From Bacillota bacterium (GTDB lineage: Bacteria; Bacillota; Bacilli; Bacillales_B; DSM-18226), in the NCBI GenBank assembly GCA_021821235.1, contig JAKACS010000194.1, positions 1-6,362 on the forward strand: DNA of 6,362 nt, written 5' to 3'. The notes under the pieces were generated by a model. That model searched no databases. It was not told the origin of the DNA and saw nothing but the letters and a program-made list of their open reading frames with translations. Both the position numbers and the translations under genes were made by a program. This document shows positions 1 through 6,362 of the stretch, piece after piece. How positions within the stretch are numbered: position 1 is the first letter of the stretch; every line of letters begins with the position of its first letter.

Positions 1-513
1 GCGTTTGCCCCATTTCTTCCGTTTCAGCAAATCGTACTGAATTAAATAAAGCAGGGAAAACACAAACGAAAGCGAAAACGCACCATACGAAAGAATCGCC
101 ATTGTTATATGAATCAACAACAATTCCGAAATCAGCTTTTGGCCGATCAAATGGGATTCATATTGCACAGGAGCAAAGGTATGAATGGCCAAAACGATAA
201 ACCCAAGGATATTCGTAAAAAAAACAATGAAATCCATTCTCAATAAATGATTGATTCCGAGGGATAAGGTGATCAAAACCCATGCATAAAAATAAAGCCC
301 CTCGAAAATCGTCAATACCGGGAATCTTCCTGTTTTCACCATATATAGCAATAAAAAAACCGTTTGTAATACCCATACAAACGCAAGTAACCAGAAGGCA
401 ATCCGATTCGCCTTCCGGTTATGGTGAATGAAATCCCAAAAGTATAATAGCACGCTGAAGGCATACACAACGACAGTCAGCTCATGCAGTTTGGTCATAT
501 AGATCTCAAACAT
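1..513 (-). CDS. hemX: HemX, CcsA-like integral membrane protein of the haem operon (C-terminus cut off by window edge)
   Basis: An open frame runs from an ATG at 513 to the left edge without a stop, giving 171 residues of a family normally about 275 long. It is strongly hydrophobic, with five probable membrane helices at about residues 8-28, 38-58, 67-90, 95-112 and 130-157, separated by short basic loops. The segments GRFPVLTIFEGLYFYAW (62-78) and IHITMAILSYGAFSLSF (134-150, including His135) resemble the conserved core of the CcsA/ResC cytochrome c assembly family, to which HemX belongs. In B. subtilis HemX is known to lower the cellular level of HemA and is not a biosynthetic enzyme. The gene follows hemA by 12 bases, and its Shine-Dalgarno (GAGG, 8 bases before the ATG) abuts the hemA stop, so the two are surely co-transcribed. 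A second in-frame ATG six codons in is a less likely start because its spacing is worse. The identification rests on both sequence and position. Confidence 0.93.
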   Translation of the reverse strand, partial: MFEIYMTKLHELTVVVYAFSVLLYFWDFIHHNRKANRIAFWLLAFVWVLQTVFLLLYMVKTGRFPVLTIFEGLYFYAWVLITLSLGINHLLRMDFIVFFTNILGFIVLAIHTFAPVQYESHLIGQKLISELLLIHITMAILSYGAFSLSFVFSLLYLIQYDLLKRKKWGKR

Positions 514-525
514 ATATGCTTCCTC

Positions 526-1869
526 TTACGGCTGAAAAGAAGCCAGTGGTTTGTTGATCGCTACTTTTGGAGTTTCTGCTGCCATTGCTTGCTGCTTTTC
601 CACAAGCTCTTCAATATTGAAAATCTTTTTAAATAAATCCATGGTTTGCTCTGCGTCAGGCCGGGCAGCTAATTCTTTCGCCTGAAGGATTGGATCCTTT
701 AACAGCTGGTTGATGATGCTTTTTGTATGCTTATTTAGCACCTTCCGATCATGTTCCGATAAATGAGGAATCTTGCGCTCAATGCTCTCCATTGTTTCTG
801 CCTGAATCGCAAGTGCCTTTTCTCTTAAAGCGGAAATAACCGGAATGACCCCAAGCACGGACAGCCATTGTTTGAATTCAACGATTTCTCTTTCAACCAT
901 TAGCATGATTTTTTCTGCTGCCTTTTTGCGTTCCAGCATATTTGCTTCGACAATTCCCTCTAAATCATCAATATCATATAAAAAAACATTTTCCAGCTCG
1001 GCAATTTTCGGGTCGAGATCACGGGGAACAGCGATATCAACGACAAACAGCGGCTTGCCCCTTCTTATTTTTTCTACACTGGCCATTGTTTCTTTTGAAA
1101 TAACAATGTCCTTTGCCCCCGTTGAACTGATTAAAATATCCGCATCAACTAAAGAGTTCTCAAGCTCTTCCATCGTTTTGGCCTGACCGTTAAATCGGCT
1201 CGCAAGATCGATCGCTTTTTCGTATGTCCGGTTAAGTACCGTCACTTTTTTTACACCACTGCCATGCAAGTTCTGTGCAGCCAGTTCGCCCATTTTCCCG
1301 GCACCAAGGATCACAACGTGCTTGTGATGGAGCGAACCAAAGATTTTCTTTGCAAGTTCCACCGCTGCATAGCTGACAGATACGGCATTCGCGCCAATAT
1401 CTGTTTCCGAGTGTCCACGTTTGGCCACTGTAATAGCTTGTTTGAACAGCTGATTGAAAATCGTACCAGTTGTTTCATTTTTTTGCGCTGCTAAAAAAGC
1501 CGTTCGAATCTGGCCAAGGATTTGCGTTTCTCCAAGCACCATTGAATCAAGCCCGCATGAAACCGTAAAGAGATGCTCTACGGCAGTGTCCTCTTCAAAG
1601 TAATTTAAATAGGGTACAAAGTGAGACTGTTCCATTTGAAACCATTCGGATAAAAATTCTTTTATATAATAACGTCCAGTATGCAGCTGATCAACAACCG
1701 CATAAATCTCTGTCCGGTTACAAGTAGAAACAATCAGGTTTTCGAGTATGCTTTTTTTTGTTTGTAATTTTTTCATTGCTTCCCCAACGTCTGCTTCATT
1801 AAATGTTAACTGCTCACGAATTTCAATAGGGGCAGTTTTATAATTTAAACCAATCATTACAATATGCAT
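526..1869 (-). CDS. hemA: Glutamyl-tRNA reductase HemA
   Basis: This enzyme reduces glutamyl-tRNA(Glu) with NADPH to glutamate-1-semialdehyde, the first committed step of C5-pathway tetrapyrrole synthesis in the cytoplasm. The 447-residue length is normal for the family. The catalytic domain holds STCNRTEIY (48-56) with the nucleophile Cys50, which forms the thioester with glutamate, and the [15 protein letters not shown] signature (106-120). The NADPH-binding domain follows, with the glycine motif LGAGKMGE (188-195) and [12 protein letters not shown] (276-287). The C-terminal helical dimerisation domain covers about 320-425 ([26 protein letters not shown]). Residues after about 425 are a variable Ala/Lys-rich tail. 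The ATG at 1869 is preceded by GGGGGTGA at 1887-1880, 10 bases upstream. It is the first gene of the hem operon here, with hemX 12 bases downstream and no terminator between. All catalytic motifs are intact. Confidence 0.98.
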   Translation of the reverse strand: MHIVMIGLNYKTAPIEIREQLTFNEADVGEAMKKLQTKKSILENLIVSTCNRTEIYAVVDQLHTGRYYIKEFLSEWFQMEQSHFVPYLNYFEEDTAVEHLFTVSCGLDSMVLGETQILGQIRTAFLAAQKNETTGTIFNQLFKQAITVAKRGHSETDIGANAVSVSYAAVELAKKIFGSLHHKHVVILGAGKMGELAAQNLHGSGVKKVTVLNRTYEKAIDLASRFNGQAKTMEELENSLVDADILISSTGAKDIVISKETMASVEKIRRGKPLFVVDIAVPRDLDPKIAELENVFLYDIDDLEGIVEANMLERKKAAEKIMLMVEREIVEFKQWLSVLGVIPVISALREKALAIQAETMESIERKIPHLSEHDRKVLNKHTKSIINQLLKDPILQAKELAARPDAEQTMDLFKKIFNIEELVEKQQAMAAETPKVAINKPLASFQP

Positions 1870-1906
1870 TTGTTAAAAGTCACCCCCATGTTTAATGCAA
1901 AATAAA

Positions 1907-1921
1907 CTAGTCTAATTATAT
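1907..1921 (-). promoter_or_regulatory. Possible degenerate PerR-type operator at the hemA promoter
   Basis: B. subtilis hemAXCDBL is known to be repressed by PerR, whose 7-1-7 box is TTATAATnATTATAA. On the plus strand, ctagtctaattatat matches one half-site at 6 of 7 bases (attatat), but the other at only 3 of 7. The good half overlaps the -10 hexamer, where a repressor would block RNA polymerase. The match is weak and lies in AT-rich DNA, so chance is a real alternative. Confidence 0.3.
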
Positions 1922-1944
1922 CATGTTTGGGCATAAAAATTTTG
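1915..1944 (-). promoter_or_regulatory. Sigma-A extended -10 promoter for hemA
   Basis: Read on the minus strand, TGATATAAT at 1923-1915 is a consensus -10 (TATAAT) with an upstream TG, the extended -10 element. The best -35 at 17-18 base spacing is poor (CAAAAT, 1944-1939), as expected where an extended -10 carries the promoter. Transcription would start near 1908, giving a leader of about 40 bases to the hemA ATG. The promoter is inferred from sequence only. Confidence 0.65.
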
Positions 1945-2104
1945 ATAAATATGTGAACAGAAACCAACACTCTATGTTAAGATTAGAGCGAAAGAAAATG
2001 AACAGCTTCTTTTCTTAACAGAAAACGACAATTTCCTTCCTCTAGTACAGTATCAAATAAATATGATAGATTCAAGCAAACCTTATTGGATGGTGTGATT
2101 GCTC

Positions 2105-2590
2105 ATGAAAAATCAACAAATATTTCCTGGCATTATTCTAATCGGCTTTGGTGCCTATTTTTTCTTGCAGCAGGCAGGGATCACCTTGTTTCCTCAGATT
2201 TTTACCTGGCCTACGTTAATGATCATTGCCGGAATTGCTTTTTTAGGGCAAGGCTATATCGCAAAAGATTATGAAGCGATTTTGCCTGGCGTTATTTTAA
2301 CCGGATTTGGCTTAAATTTTCATACTGCAAACCAGTTTGCTATTTTTCAAAATCAAAACGGCTTTTTTATCTTGGTGATCGCGTTAGGGCTCTTGCTCCG
2401 CTATCAAAAAACACACACAGGACTCTTGCAAACCGTTCTTTTTTTAATTTTGGCCATTCTCTTACTCTTTTATGATAAACTGGCTGGCTATCTTGGCGTC
2501 ATTCAAACAAAAGCGCAAACAGGATGGAAATTTTGGCCGGCTATCTTAATAGCTGCTGGCTTCTTTTTGCTTTATAAAAGGAAAAAATAA
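2105..2590 (+). CDS. Small polytopic membrane protein with LiaI/LiaF-like repeats, function unknown
   Basis: This 161-residue protein is almost entirely hydrophobic, with about six candidate membrane segments (residues 6-22, 35-53, 58-72, 86-100, 107-123, 143-157) and a basic C-terminal tail KRKK. It is internally repetitive: FPGIILIGFGAYFF (7-20) resembles LPGVILTGFGLNFH (60-73), and WPTLMIIAGIAFL (35-47) resembles WPAILIAAGFFLL (144-156). The pattern P-G-(I/V)-I-L-x-G-F-G followed by W-P-x-(L/I)-(M/I)-I-A-G is typical of the LiaI/LiaF-like transmembrane region (DUF5668-type), a family linked in part to cell-envelope stress. That assignment is made by eye. By position it corresponds to B. 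subtilis ysxD, also uncharacterised. ATG at 2105 is preferred over TTG at 2099; an in-frame stop at 2096 rules out longer versions. The ribosome site is only approximate (GGATGGTGTGAT). It is the only plus-strand gene, divergent from hemA and convergent with ysxC. Confidence 0.85.
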   Translation: MKNQQIFPGIILIGFGAYFFLQQAGITLFPQIFTWPTLMIIAGIAFLGQGYIAKDYEAILPGVILTGFGLNFHTANQFAIFQNQNGFFILVIALGLLLRYQKTHTGLLQTVLFLILAILLLFYDKLAGYLGVIQTKAQTGWKFWPAILIAAGFFLLYKRKK

Positions 2591-2621
2591 GCGCTCAAGC
2601 TATGCTTGAGTGCTTATTTTT
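2584..2621. terminator. Bidirectional rho-independent terminator shared by the membrane-protein gene and ysxC
   Basis: Bases 2588-2600 (TAAGCGCTCAAGC) pair with 2604-2616 (GCTTGAGTGCTTA) as a 13-base stem with one G-T wobble and a TAT loop. The plus strand continues with TTTTT at 2617-2621. The minus strand continues with six Ts opposite the A-run at 2582-2587. It therefore works for both converging genes. The plus-strand stop codon (2588-2590) lies inside the stem, and the ysxC stop (2622-2620) lies in the flanking A/T tract. Confidence 0.92.
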
Positions 2622-3201
2622 ATAGAAAACTTTCAATGGTGCGCCAGGCTTCGTCTTTTCCCAGGCCGGTTTCTGAGGAAAATAGGACGAGATGATCTGT
2701 TTTTTCCAGCTCCAGTTCTTCTCTTGTTACTTTCAAGTGTTTCTGCCACTTTCCTTTTGGGATTTTATCCGCTTTTGTGGCAATAACGATGCATGGAATT
2801 TCATAATGCTTGAGAAAATCATACATCAATCGATCATCCGCTGTCGGTGGGTGGCGTAAATCAACAATTAACATCACCGCTTTTAGCTGTGTCCTCGTTG
2901 TGAAATACGTCTCAATCATCTTTCCCCAAGCTTCGCGCTCTTTCTTGGAAACCTTTGCGTATCCATAGCCCGGAACATCGACAAAATGGAGCACATCATT
3001 AATGAGATAGAAGTTCAACGTTTGCGTTTTTCCCGGCTTTGACGAGATTCGCGCCAGTCCTTTGCGATTTAGCATTTTATTAATAAATGATGACTTGCCG
3101 ACATTGGATCGGCCTGCCAAGGCGAATTCCGGCAGGGTTGTCTGCGGATATTGCTCCGGCTTGACGGCACTGATCACAATATCTGAGCTAGTTACTTTCA
3201 T
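2620..3201 (-). CDS. ysxC: Ribosome biogenesis GTP-binding protein YsxC (EngB/YihA family)
   Basis: This is a small TRAFAC-class GTPase needed for late assembly of the 50S ribosomal subunit; it is essential in B. subtilis. The 193-residue length is normal (195 in B. subtilis). The GTP-binding motifs appear in order: G1 P-loop GRSNVGKS (30-37), the switch I region KPGKTQT (55-61) with the G2 threonine, G3 DVPG (75-78), G4 TKAD (142-145) and G5 SSE (175-177). [12 protein letters not shown] (88-99) is also typical of EngB. The ATG at 3201 overlaps the lonA stop (TGA at 3200-3198) as ATGA. The upstream GAGGGTGG inside the lonA 3' end is its ribosome site, so translation is probably coupled to lonA. 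No separate promoter is evident, and the gene ends at the shared hairpin. All motifs are intact. An alternative name is engB. Confidence 0.97.
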   Translation of the reverse strand: MKVTSSDIVISAVKPEQYPQTTLPEFALAGRSNVGKSSFINKMLNRKGLARISSKPGKTQTLNFYLINDVLHFVDVPGYGYAKVSKKEREAWGKMIETYFTTRTQLKAVMLIVDLRHPPTADDRLMYDFLKHYEIPCIVIATKADKIPKGKWQKHLKVTREELELEKTDHLVLFSSETGLGKDEAWRTIESFL

Positions 3202-5525
3202 TGCTTTCCACCCTCAACAAGGGCATGCTTTAATACTTCATCAACATGGGCAACAAGTACAAAATCCATTTCGTTTCGAATACTATCCGGGATGTCATCA
3301 ATATCTTTTTCATTATCCTTCGGCAAAATGATTTTCGTTAAGCCTGCCCGGTGTGCACCTAATGTTTTTTCTTTCAGTCCGCCAATCGGCAGAACCCTTC
3401 CTCTTAATGTAATTTCTCCAGTCATACCAACTTCTTTTCGAATCGCTTTGCCCGACAAAGCAGAGACAAGCGCTGTCGCGATCGTAATCCCAGCAGATGG
3501 ACCATCTTTCGGCACAGCCCCTTCAGGAACATGAATATGGATATCATATTTCTCATGAAAATCCTCATCAATCCCCAGCTCTTTCGCTTTTGAGCGAACA
3601 TAGCTGAAAGCCGCCTGCGCCGATTCTTTCATTACGTCACCCAGTTTTCCGGTCAACACTAACTTCCCTTTCCCTGGAGACAGCGACACTTCAATTTGCA
3701 GCGTATCGCCCCCAACCGTCGTATACGCAAGCCCGGTTGCTACCCCAACTTGATTTTCCTGTTCGGCTTGTCCATAATGGTACCTTGGTTTTCCTAATAA
3801 TTCTTCCACATTTTTCTCAGTAATAATCACGCGTTTTTTCTCACCTGAAACAACGATTTTGGCCGTTTTCCGGCAAATGGCAGCGACTTGGCGTTCAAGG
3901 CTCCGCACCCCTGCTTCACGCGTATAGTAGCGGACGATTTTGACAATCGCATCTTCTCTTACTTGCAGGATTCCTTTGGAAAGTCCATGCTCTTTTAGCT
4001 GTTTTGGCAGCAAATGATCTCTTGTAATATGAACCTTTTCAATTTCTGTATAACCAGCGATCGTAATGATTTCCATTCGATCAAGCAACGGGCCGGGGAT
4101 CGTCGCTAAGTTATTGGCGGTTGCAATAAACATGACTTTTGATAAATCGTAAGGCTCTTCGATATAATGGTCGCTAAAATTGTGATTTTGTTCAGGATCA
4201 AGCACTTCCAGCATGGCCGAAGAAGGGTCGCCGCGAAAATCATTCGACATTTTATCGATTTCATCCAATAGAAAAACCGGGTTGATCGTCCCCGCTTTTT
4301 TCATTCCTTGAATGATTCTTCCGGGCATGGCGCCGACATATGTCCGTCTATGGCCGCGAATCTCAGATTCATCGCGCACACCGCCAAGGGAGACGCGGAC
4401 AAAATTCCGTTTCAATGACCTGGCGATCGACCGTGCTAAACTCGTTTTTCCCACTCCCGGAGGTCCAGCCAAACAAAGGATCGGCCCTTTTAACGAATGG
4501 GTCAGCTGCTGAACTGCTAAATATTCCAACACGCGCTCCTTTACTTTTTCAAGTCCATAGTGATCTTGGTTTAAGATCCTCTCAGCACGGTGAATATCCA
4601 AATCGTCCTCTGTCTTTTTGCTCCAAGGCAGCGTGATCAGCCACTCAAGGTAATTGCGGATCACTGCACTCTCAGCAGAACTTGCCGGAACTTTTTCATA
4701 GCGATCCAATTCTTTAAATGCCGTTTGTTTGACGTGGTCCGGCATTCCCGCCTGCTCAATTTTCTCCGTCAGTTCGGCTATTTCTCCTGATTTTCCTTCC
4801 TTCTCGCCGAGTTCTTTTTGAATCGCCTTCATTTGCTCGCGTAAATAATATTCCTTTTGCGTTCTTTCCATTGAACGTTTCACGCGCTGGCCGATCTTTT
4901 TCTCAAGATTCAGCACTTCTTTTTCGTTATGAATGATGCTGATTACCCTGTTCATTCGCTCTTTCACATCAATGGTTTCCAGAATTTCCTGTTTTTCCTT
5001 TTGCTTTAATGGCAAATGCGAAGAGATAATATCAGCCATTCTGCCCGGCTCTTCAATATCCGCAACAGAGGCAAACGTCTCAGCAGATATTTTCTTTGAC
5101 AATTTTATGTATTGCTCAAAATAATCAAGCATCGTTCTCATTAATGCTTCATCTTCAACGTCCTTTTCCGGCACATCTTCAAAAGGCTCTACGTGAACAG
5201 AAAAGTAGTTGCCCTCTTCATCAAACGAGACGACCTTTCCTCTCGTTAGCCCTTCGACTAAAACTCTGATTGTCCCATTTGGAAGCTTAAGCATTTGCTT
5301 AACCTTTGTAATGGTTCCCGTTGTATATAAATCATCTTCAGTCGGCTCATCTATCGAAACTTCTTTTTGTGTTGTCAAAAAAATCAAGTGGTCATCGACC
5401 ATTGCTTTTTCGAGTGCTTGTATCGATTTTTCACGTCCAACATCTAAATGAAGTACCATCGTTGGATAAACAAGCAATCCGCGAAGCGGCAGGAGAGGGA
5501 TAATGATTTCCTTTTGTTCCGCCAA
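3198..5525 (-). CDS. lonA: ATP-dependent protease LonA (endopeptidase La), TTG start
   Basis: LonA is the soluble homo-oligomeric AAA+ serine protease that degrades misfolded and regulatory proteins. From the TTG at 5525 it has 775 residues, against 774 in B. subtilis. The N-terminal substrate-binding domain spans about 1-200 and is followed by a helical coiled segment (about 200-300). The AAA+ module carries Walker A GPPGVGKT (354-361) and Walker B FLLDEID (418-424), with [11 protein letters not shown] (535-545) as the sensor-2 region. The protease domain holds the Ser-Lys dyad: Ser677 in KDGPSAG (673-679) and Lys720 in GGLKEK (715-720). This start puts both at the residue numbers known for B. 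subtilis LonA, which supports it. A perfect GGAGGTG lies 7 bases upstream. An ATG at 5552 would add nine residues but would place this ribosome site inside the gene. It is co-transcribed with ysxC, four bases overlapping. Confidence 0.98.
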   Translation of the reverse strand: MAEQKEIIIPLLPLRGLLVYPTMVLHLDVGREKSIQALEKAMVDDHLIFLTTQKEVSIDEPTEDDLYTTGTITKVKQMLKLPNGTIRVLVEGLTRGKVVSFDEEGNYFSVHVEPFEDVPEKDVEDEALMRTMLDYFEQYIKLSKKISAETFASVADIEEPGRMADIISSHLPLKQKEKQEILETIDVKERMNRVISIIHNEKEVLNLEKKIGQRVKRSMERTQKEYYLREQMKAIQKELGEKEGKSGEIAELTEKIEQAGMPDHVKQTAFKELDRYEKVPASSAESAVIRNYLEWLITLPWSKKTEDDLDIHRAERILNQDHYGLEKVKERVLEYLAVQQLTHSLKGPILCLAGPPGVGKTSLARSIARSLKRNFVRVSLGGVRDESEIRGHRRTYVGAMPGRIIQGMKKAGTINPVFLLDEIDKMSNDFRGDPSSAMLEVLDPEQNHNFSDHYIEEPYDLSKVMFIATANNLATIPGPLLDRMEIITIAGYTEIEKVHITRDHLLPKQLKEHGLSKGILQVREDAIVKIVRYYTREAGVRSLERQVAAICRKTAKIVVSGEKKRVIITEKNVEELLGKPRYHYGQAEQENQVGVATGLAYTTVGGDTLQIEVSLSPGKGKLVLTGKLGDVMKESAQAAFSYVRSKAKELGIDEDFHEKYDIHIHVPEGAVPKDGPSAGITIATALVSALSGKAIRKEVGMTGEITLRGRVLPIGGLKEKTLGAHRAGLTKIILPKDNEKDIDDIPDSIRNEMDFVLVAHVDEVLKHALVEGGKQ

Positions 5526-5532
5526 AATACTG

Positions 5533-5539
5533 CACCTCC
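5533..5539 (-). promoter_or_regulatory. Ribosome binding site that fixes the lonA TTG start
   Basis: GGAGGTG on the minus strand matches the Bacillus anti-Shine-Dalgarno perfectly. It is separated by 7 bases (CAGTATT) from TTG GCG GAA, which reads Met-Ala-Glu, the usual N-terminus of Bacillus LonA. No ATG or GTG lies at suitable spacing, so TTG is the start. Confidence 0.9.
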
Positions 5540-5589
5540 AAATACTTAACATGCTATCCTTGCTTTAAAAACAGGAATATCTTTGTACA

Positions 5590-5618
5590 ATTCTATCTCA
5601 TTTGCATGTATGTGTCTA
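5590..5618 (-). promoter_or_regulatory. Sigma-A promoter for lonA-ysxC
   Basis: On the minus strand, TAGACA (5618-5613) and TAGAAT (5595-5590) are each 5 of 6 matches to the consensus -35 and -10. They are separated by exactly 17 bases. Transcription would start near 5583, leaving a leader of about 58 bases. There is no CIRCE element or CtsR heptad pair (GGTCAAA) around it, so heat induction, if present, is not explained by those repressors. The promoter lies downstream of the lonB terminator, which makes lonA-ysxC an independent unit. Confidence 0.75.
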
Positions 5619-5668
5619 ATTAAAGAGAATGTTTCTAAAGCAAGCTGTCTGTTATTGTTACTTTTCCC

Positions 5669-5718
5669 AAAAAAGTAAAATAAACACTTCCGCTTATTCG
5701 TTCTAAACGGAAGTGTTT
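5669..5718 (-). terminator. Rho-independent terminator of lonB
   Basis: Bases 5682-5692 (AAACACTTCCG) and 5708-5718 (CGGAAGTGTTT) form a perfect 11-base stem. After one mismatch a further TTA/TAA pairing leaves a 7-base loop. On the minus strand it is followed by a T-rich run (TTTTACTTTTTT, 5680-5669). It begins four bases after the lonB stop and separates lonB from lonA. Confidence 0.9.
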
Positions 5719-5722
5719 CGCA

Positions 5723-6362
5723 TTAAATCATCTCTTTTTTTGAAAGTTCGACAGCAGCCGGAATGACTTTTTTTGGATGAAACTCTTTCACAAGAGCCAC
5801 CTGAAAAACTTCAGTCAAATGTTCAACCGGGACAATCGTAATTCCCTCAATTTCCTTTAACATCGACTGCATATTTTCTTTTGGAATGATCACTGTTTTT
5901 GCGCCAGCCTTTTTCGCTGCTTTTACTTTTGGATATACACCGCCAATCGGTTTCACGTTGCCATGAATGCTAATTTCTCCAGTCATCGCTACTTCGTGAT
6001 TGATTGGGATTTTATAGATGGCTGAATAAATCCCAGTCGCCATTGCAATTCCGGCGGATGGCCCGTCGATTGGAATACCGCCCGGAAAGTTCACATGAAT
6101 GTCATATTCGTCCGCCGGTACTCCCATTGACCGAAGAACCGTGATAACATTTTCGATTGAACCACGAGCCATGCTTTTTCTCCGGATCGATTTTCCTTGA
6201 GAACCAATGCTTTCCTCATCGACAATCCCGGTAATGTTAATCGAGCCTTTTTCTTTCGCCGGTATAACGGTAACCTCGATTTCCAGAAGTGCGCCAGAGT
6301 TCGGCCCGTAAACAGCGAGTCCATTGACAAGCCCGATGGTCGACACTTCATTGATTTTTCGT
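5723..6362 (-). CDS. lonB: Lon-like ATP-dependent protease LonB, C-terminal protease domain (5' part beyond window edge)
   Basis: The frame is open to the right edge, giving the last 212 residues of a protein of about 550. It begins in mid-protein with EKINEVSTIGLVNGLAVYG, where the inner GTG at 6346 encodes Val and is not a start. The fragment is the Lon protease domain. IDGPSAG (98-104 of the fragment) carries the nucleophile Ser102, and GGVYPK (140-145) carries Lys145. They are 43 residues apart, exactly as in LonA, so the catalytic dyad is intact. The AAA+ ATPase part lies outside the window. A tail of about 20 residues (HPKKVIPAAVELSKKEMI) follows the domain. In B. subtilis LonB is made in the forespore under sigma-F, so its presence points to a spore former. 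The promoter is not in view. It ends at its own hairpin, so it is not in the lonA operon. Confidence 0.96.
   Translation of the reverse strand, partial: RKINEVSTIGLVNGLAVYGPNSGALLEIEVTVIPAKEKGSINITGIVDEESIGSQGKSIRRKSMARGSIENVITVLRSMGVPADEYDIHVNFPGGIPIDGPSAGIAMATGIYSAIYKIPINHEVAMTGEISIHGNVKPIGGVYPKVKAAKKAGAKTVIIPKENMQSMLKEIEGITIVPVEHLTEVFQVALVKEFHPKKVIPAAVELSKKEMI

Noticed and set aside
845..1186. Plus-strand open frame of 113 codons inside hemA, and similar frames inside lonA (for example 4340-4636).
   Set aside because: These are antisense shadows of strongly conserved coding sequence, with low-complexity Ser-rich or non-family translations and no ribosome sites.
1976..2019. AT-rich inverted repeats (GTTAAG/CTTAAC and AAGAAAA/TTTTCTT) in the hemA-membrane protein intergenic region.
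   Set aside because: The two pairings compete for the same bases and contain little GC. They lie upstream of the hemA promoter and have no T-run, so a functional hairpin is not supported.
2062..2067. TATGAT as a -10 for the plus-strand membrane-protein gene.
   Set aside because: It lies at a plausible distance from the start, but no -35 hexamer is recognisable at 16-18 base spacing (CCTCTA at 17) and there is no extended -10. It is too weak to annotate; the promoter of this gene remains unidentified.
2588..2616. Resemblance to a CIRCE (HrcA) operator: AGCGCTC and GAGTGCT half-sites in inverted orientation.
   Set aside because: The spacer is 11 bases, not the 9 of CIRCE. One half-site has a mismatch, and the element lies between two convergent 3' ends flanked by T-runs, which fits a terminator.
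5523..5549. Short direct repeat AGTATTTGG / AGTATTTTGG flanking the lonA ribosome site.
   Set aside because: It is nine to ten bases of imperfect AT-rich repeat. It is explained by the ribosome site and start codon context and could easily be chance.
5523..5552. ATG at 5552 as the lonA start (784 residues).
   Set aside because: The extra nine residues (MLSIWRCSI) do not look like a Lon N-terminus, and they span the perfect GGAGGTG that serves the TTG at 5525.
5526..5640. Search for CtsR or CIRCE heat-shock operators upstream of lonA.
   Set aside because: No GGTCAAA tandem heptads and no TTAGCACTC inverted repeat were seen on either strand.
6091..6351. Minus-strand 86-codon frame overlapping lonB.
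   Set aside because: It is in another frame over the conserved LonB protease domain and has no family features.

Overview
The window is a core chromosomal locus of a spore-forming Bacillaceae-type Firmicute. The gene order (lonB, lonA, ysxC, a small membrane-protein gene, hemA, hemX, read right to left on the minus strand) matches the Bacillus subtilis lon/hem region as I remember it. The proteins are close in length and motifs to the B. subtilis versions, and codon use is moderately AT-rich. LonB, the second Lon protease, is a hallmark of endospore formers. I see no mobile elements, CRISPR arrays, tRNA/rRNA genes or signs of recent transfer.

Layout, right to left on the minus strand. First is the 3' end of lonB (cut by the right edge), closed by a strong terminator. 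Next comes a 197-base gap holding a good sigma-A-type promoter for lonA. LonA is a complete ATP-dependent protease of 775 residues, apparently starting at a TTG behind a perfect Shine-Dalgarno. It overlaps ysxC (ribosome-assembly GTPase) by four bases in an ATGA arrangement. YsxC then converges on a plus-strand gene for a small polytopic membrane protein (161 residues, internally repetitive). The two share one bidirectional terminator hairpin. That plus-strand gene is divergent from hemA, with a 235-base region between them that carries the hemA promoter and a possible degenerate PerR-type operator. HemA (glutamyl-tRNA reductase) is followed after 12 bases by hemX, which runs off the left edge.

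Functionally there are three units: a proteolysis/ribosome-assembly pair (lonA-ysxC), a probably sporulation-specific protease (lonB), and the start of the haem biosynthesis operon (hemA-hemX, presumably continuing to hemC/D/B/L outside the window). The plus-strand membrane protein is the only gene of unknown function. I did not find an exciting undescribed system. The points worth a second look are regulatory (hemA operator, lonA UUG start and promoter-proximal repeat, shared terminator) and the architecture of the small membrane protein.
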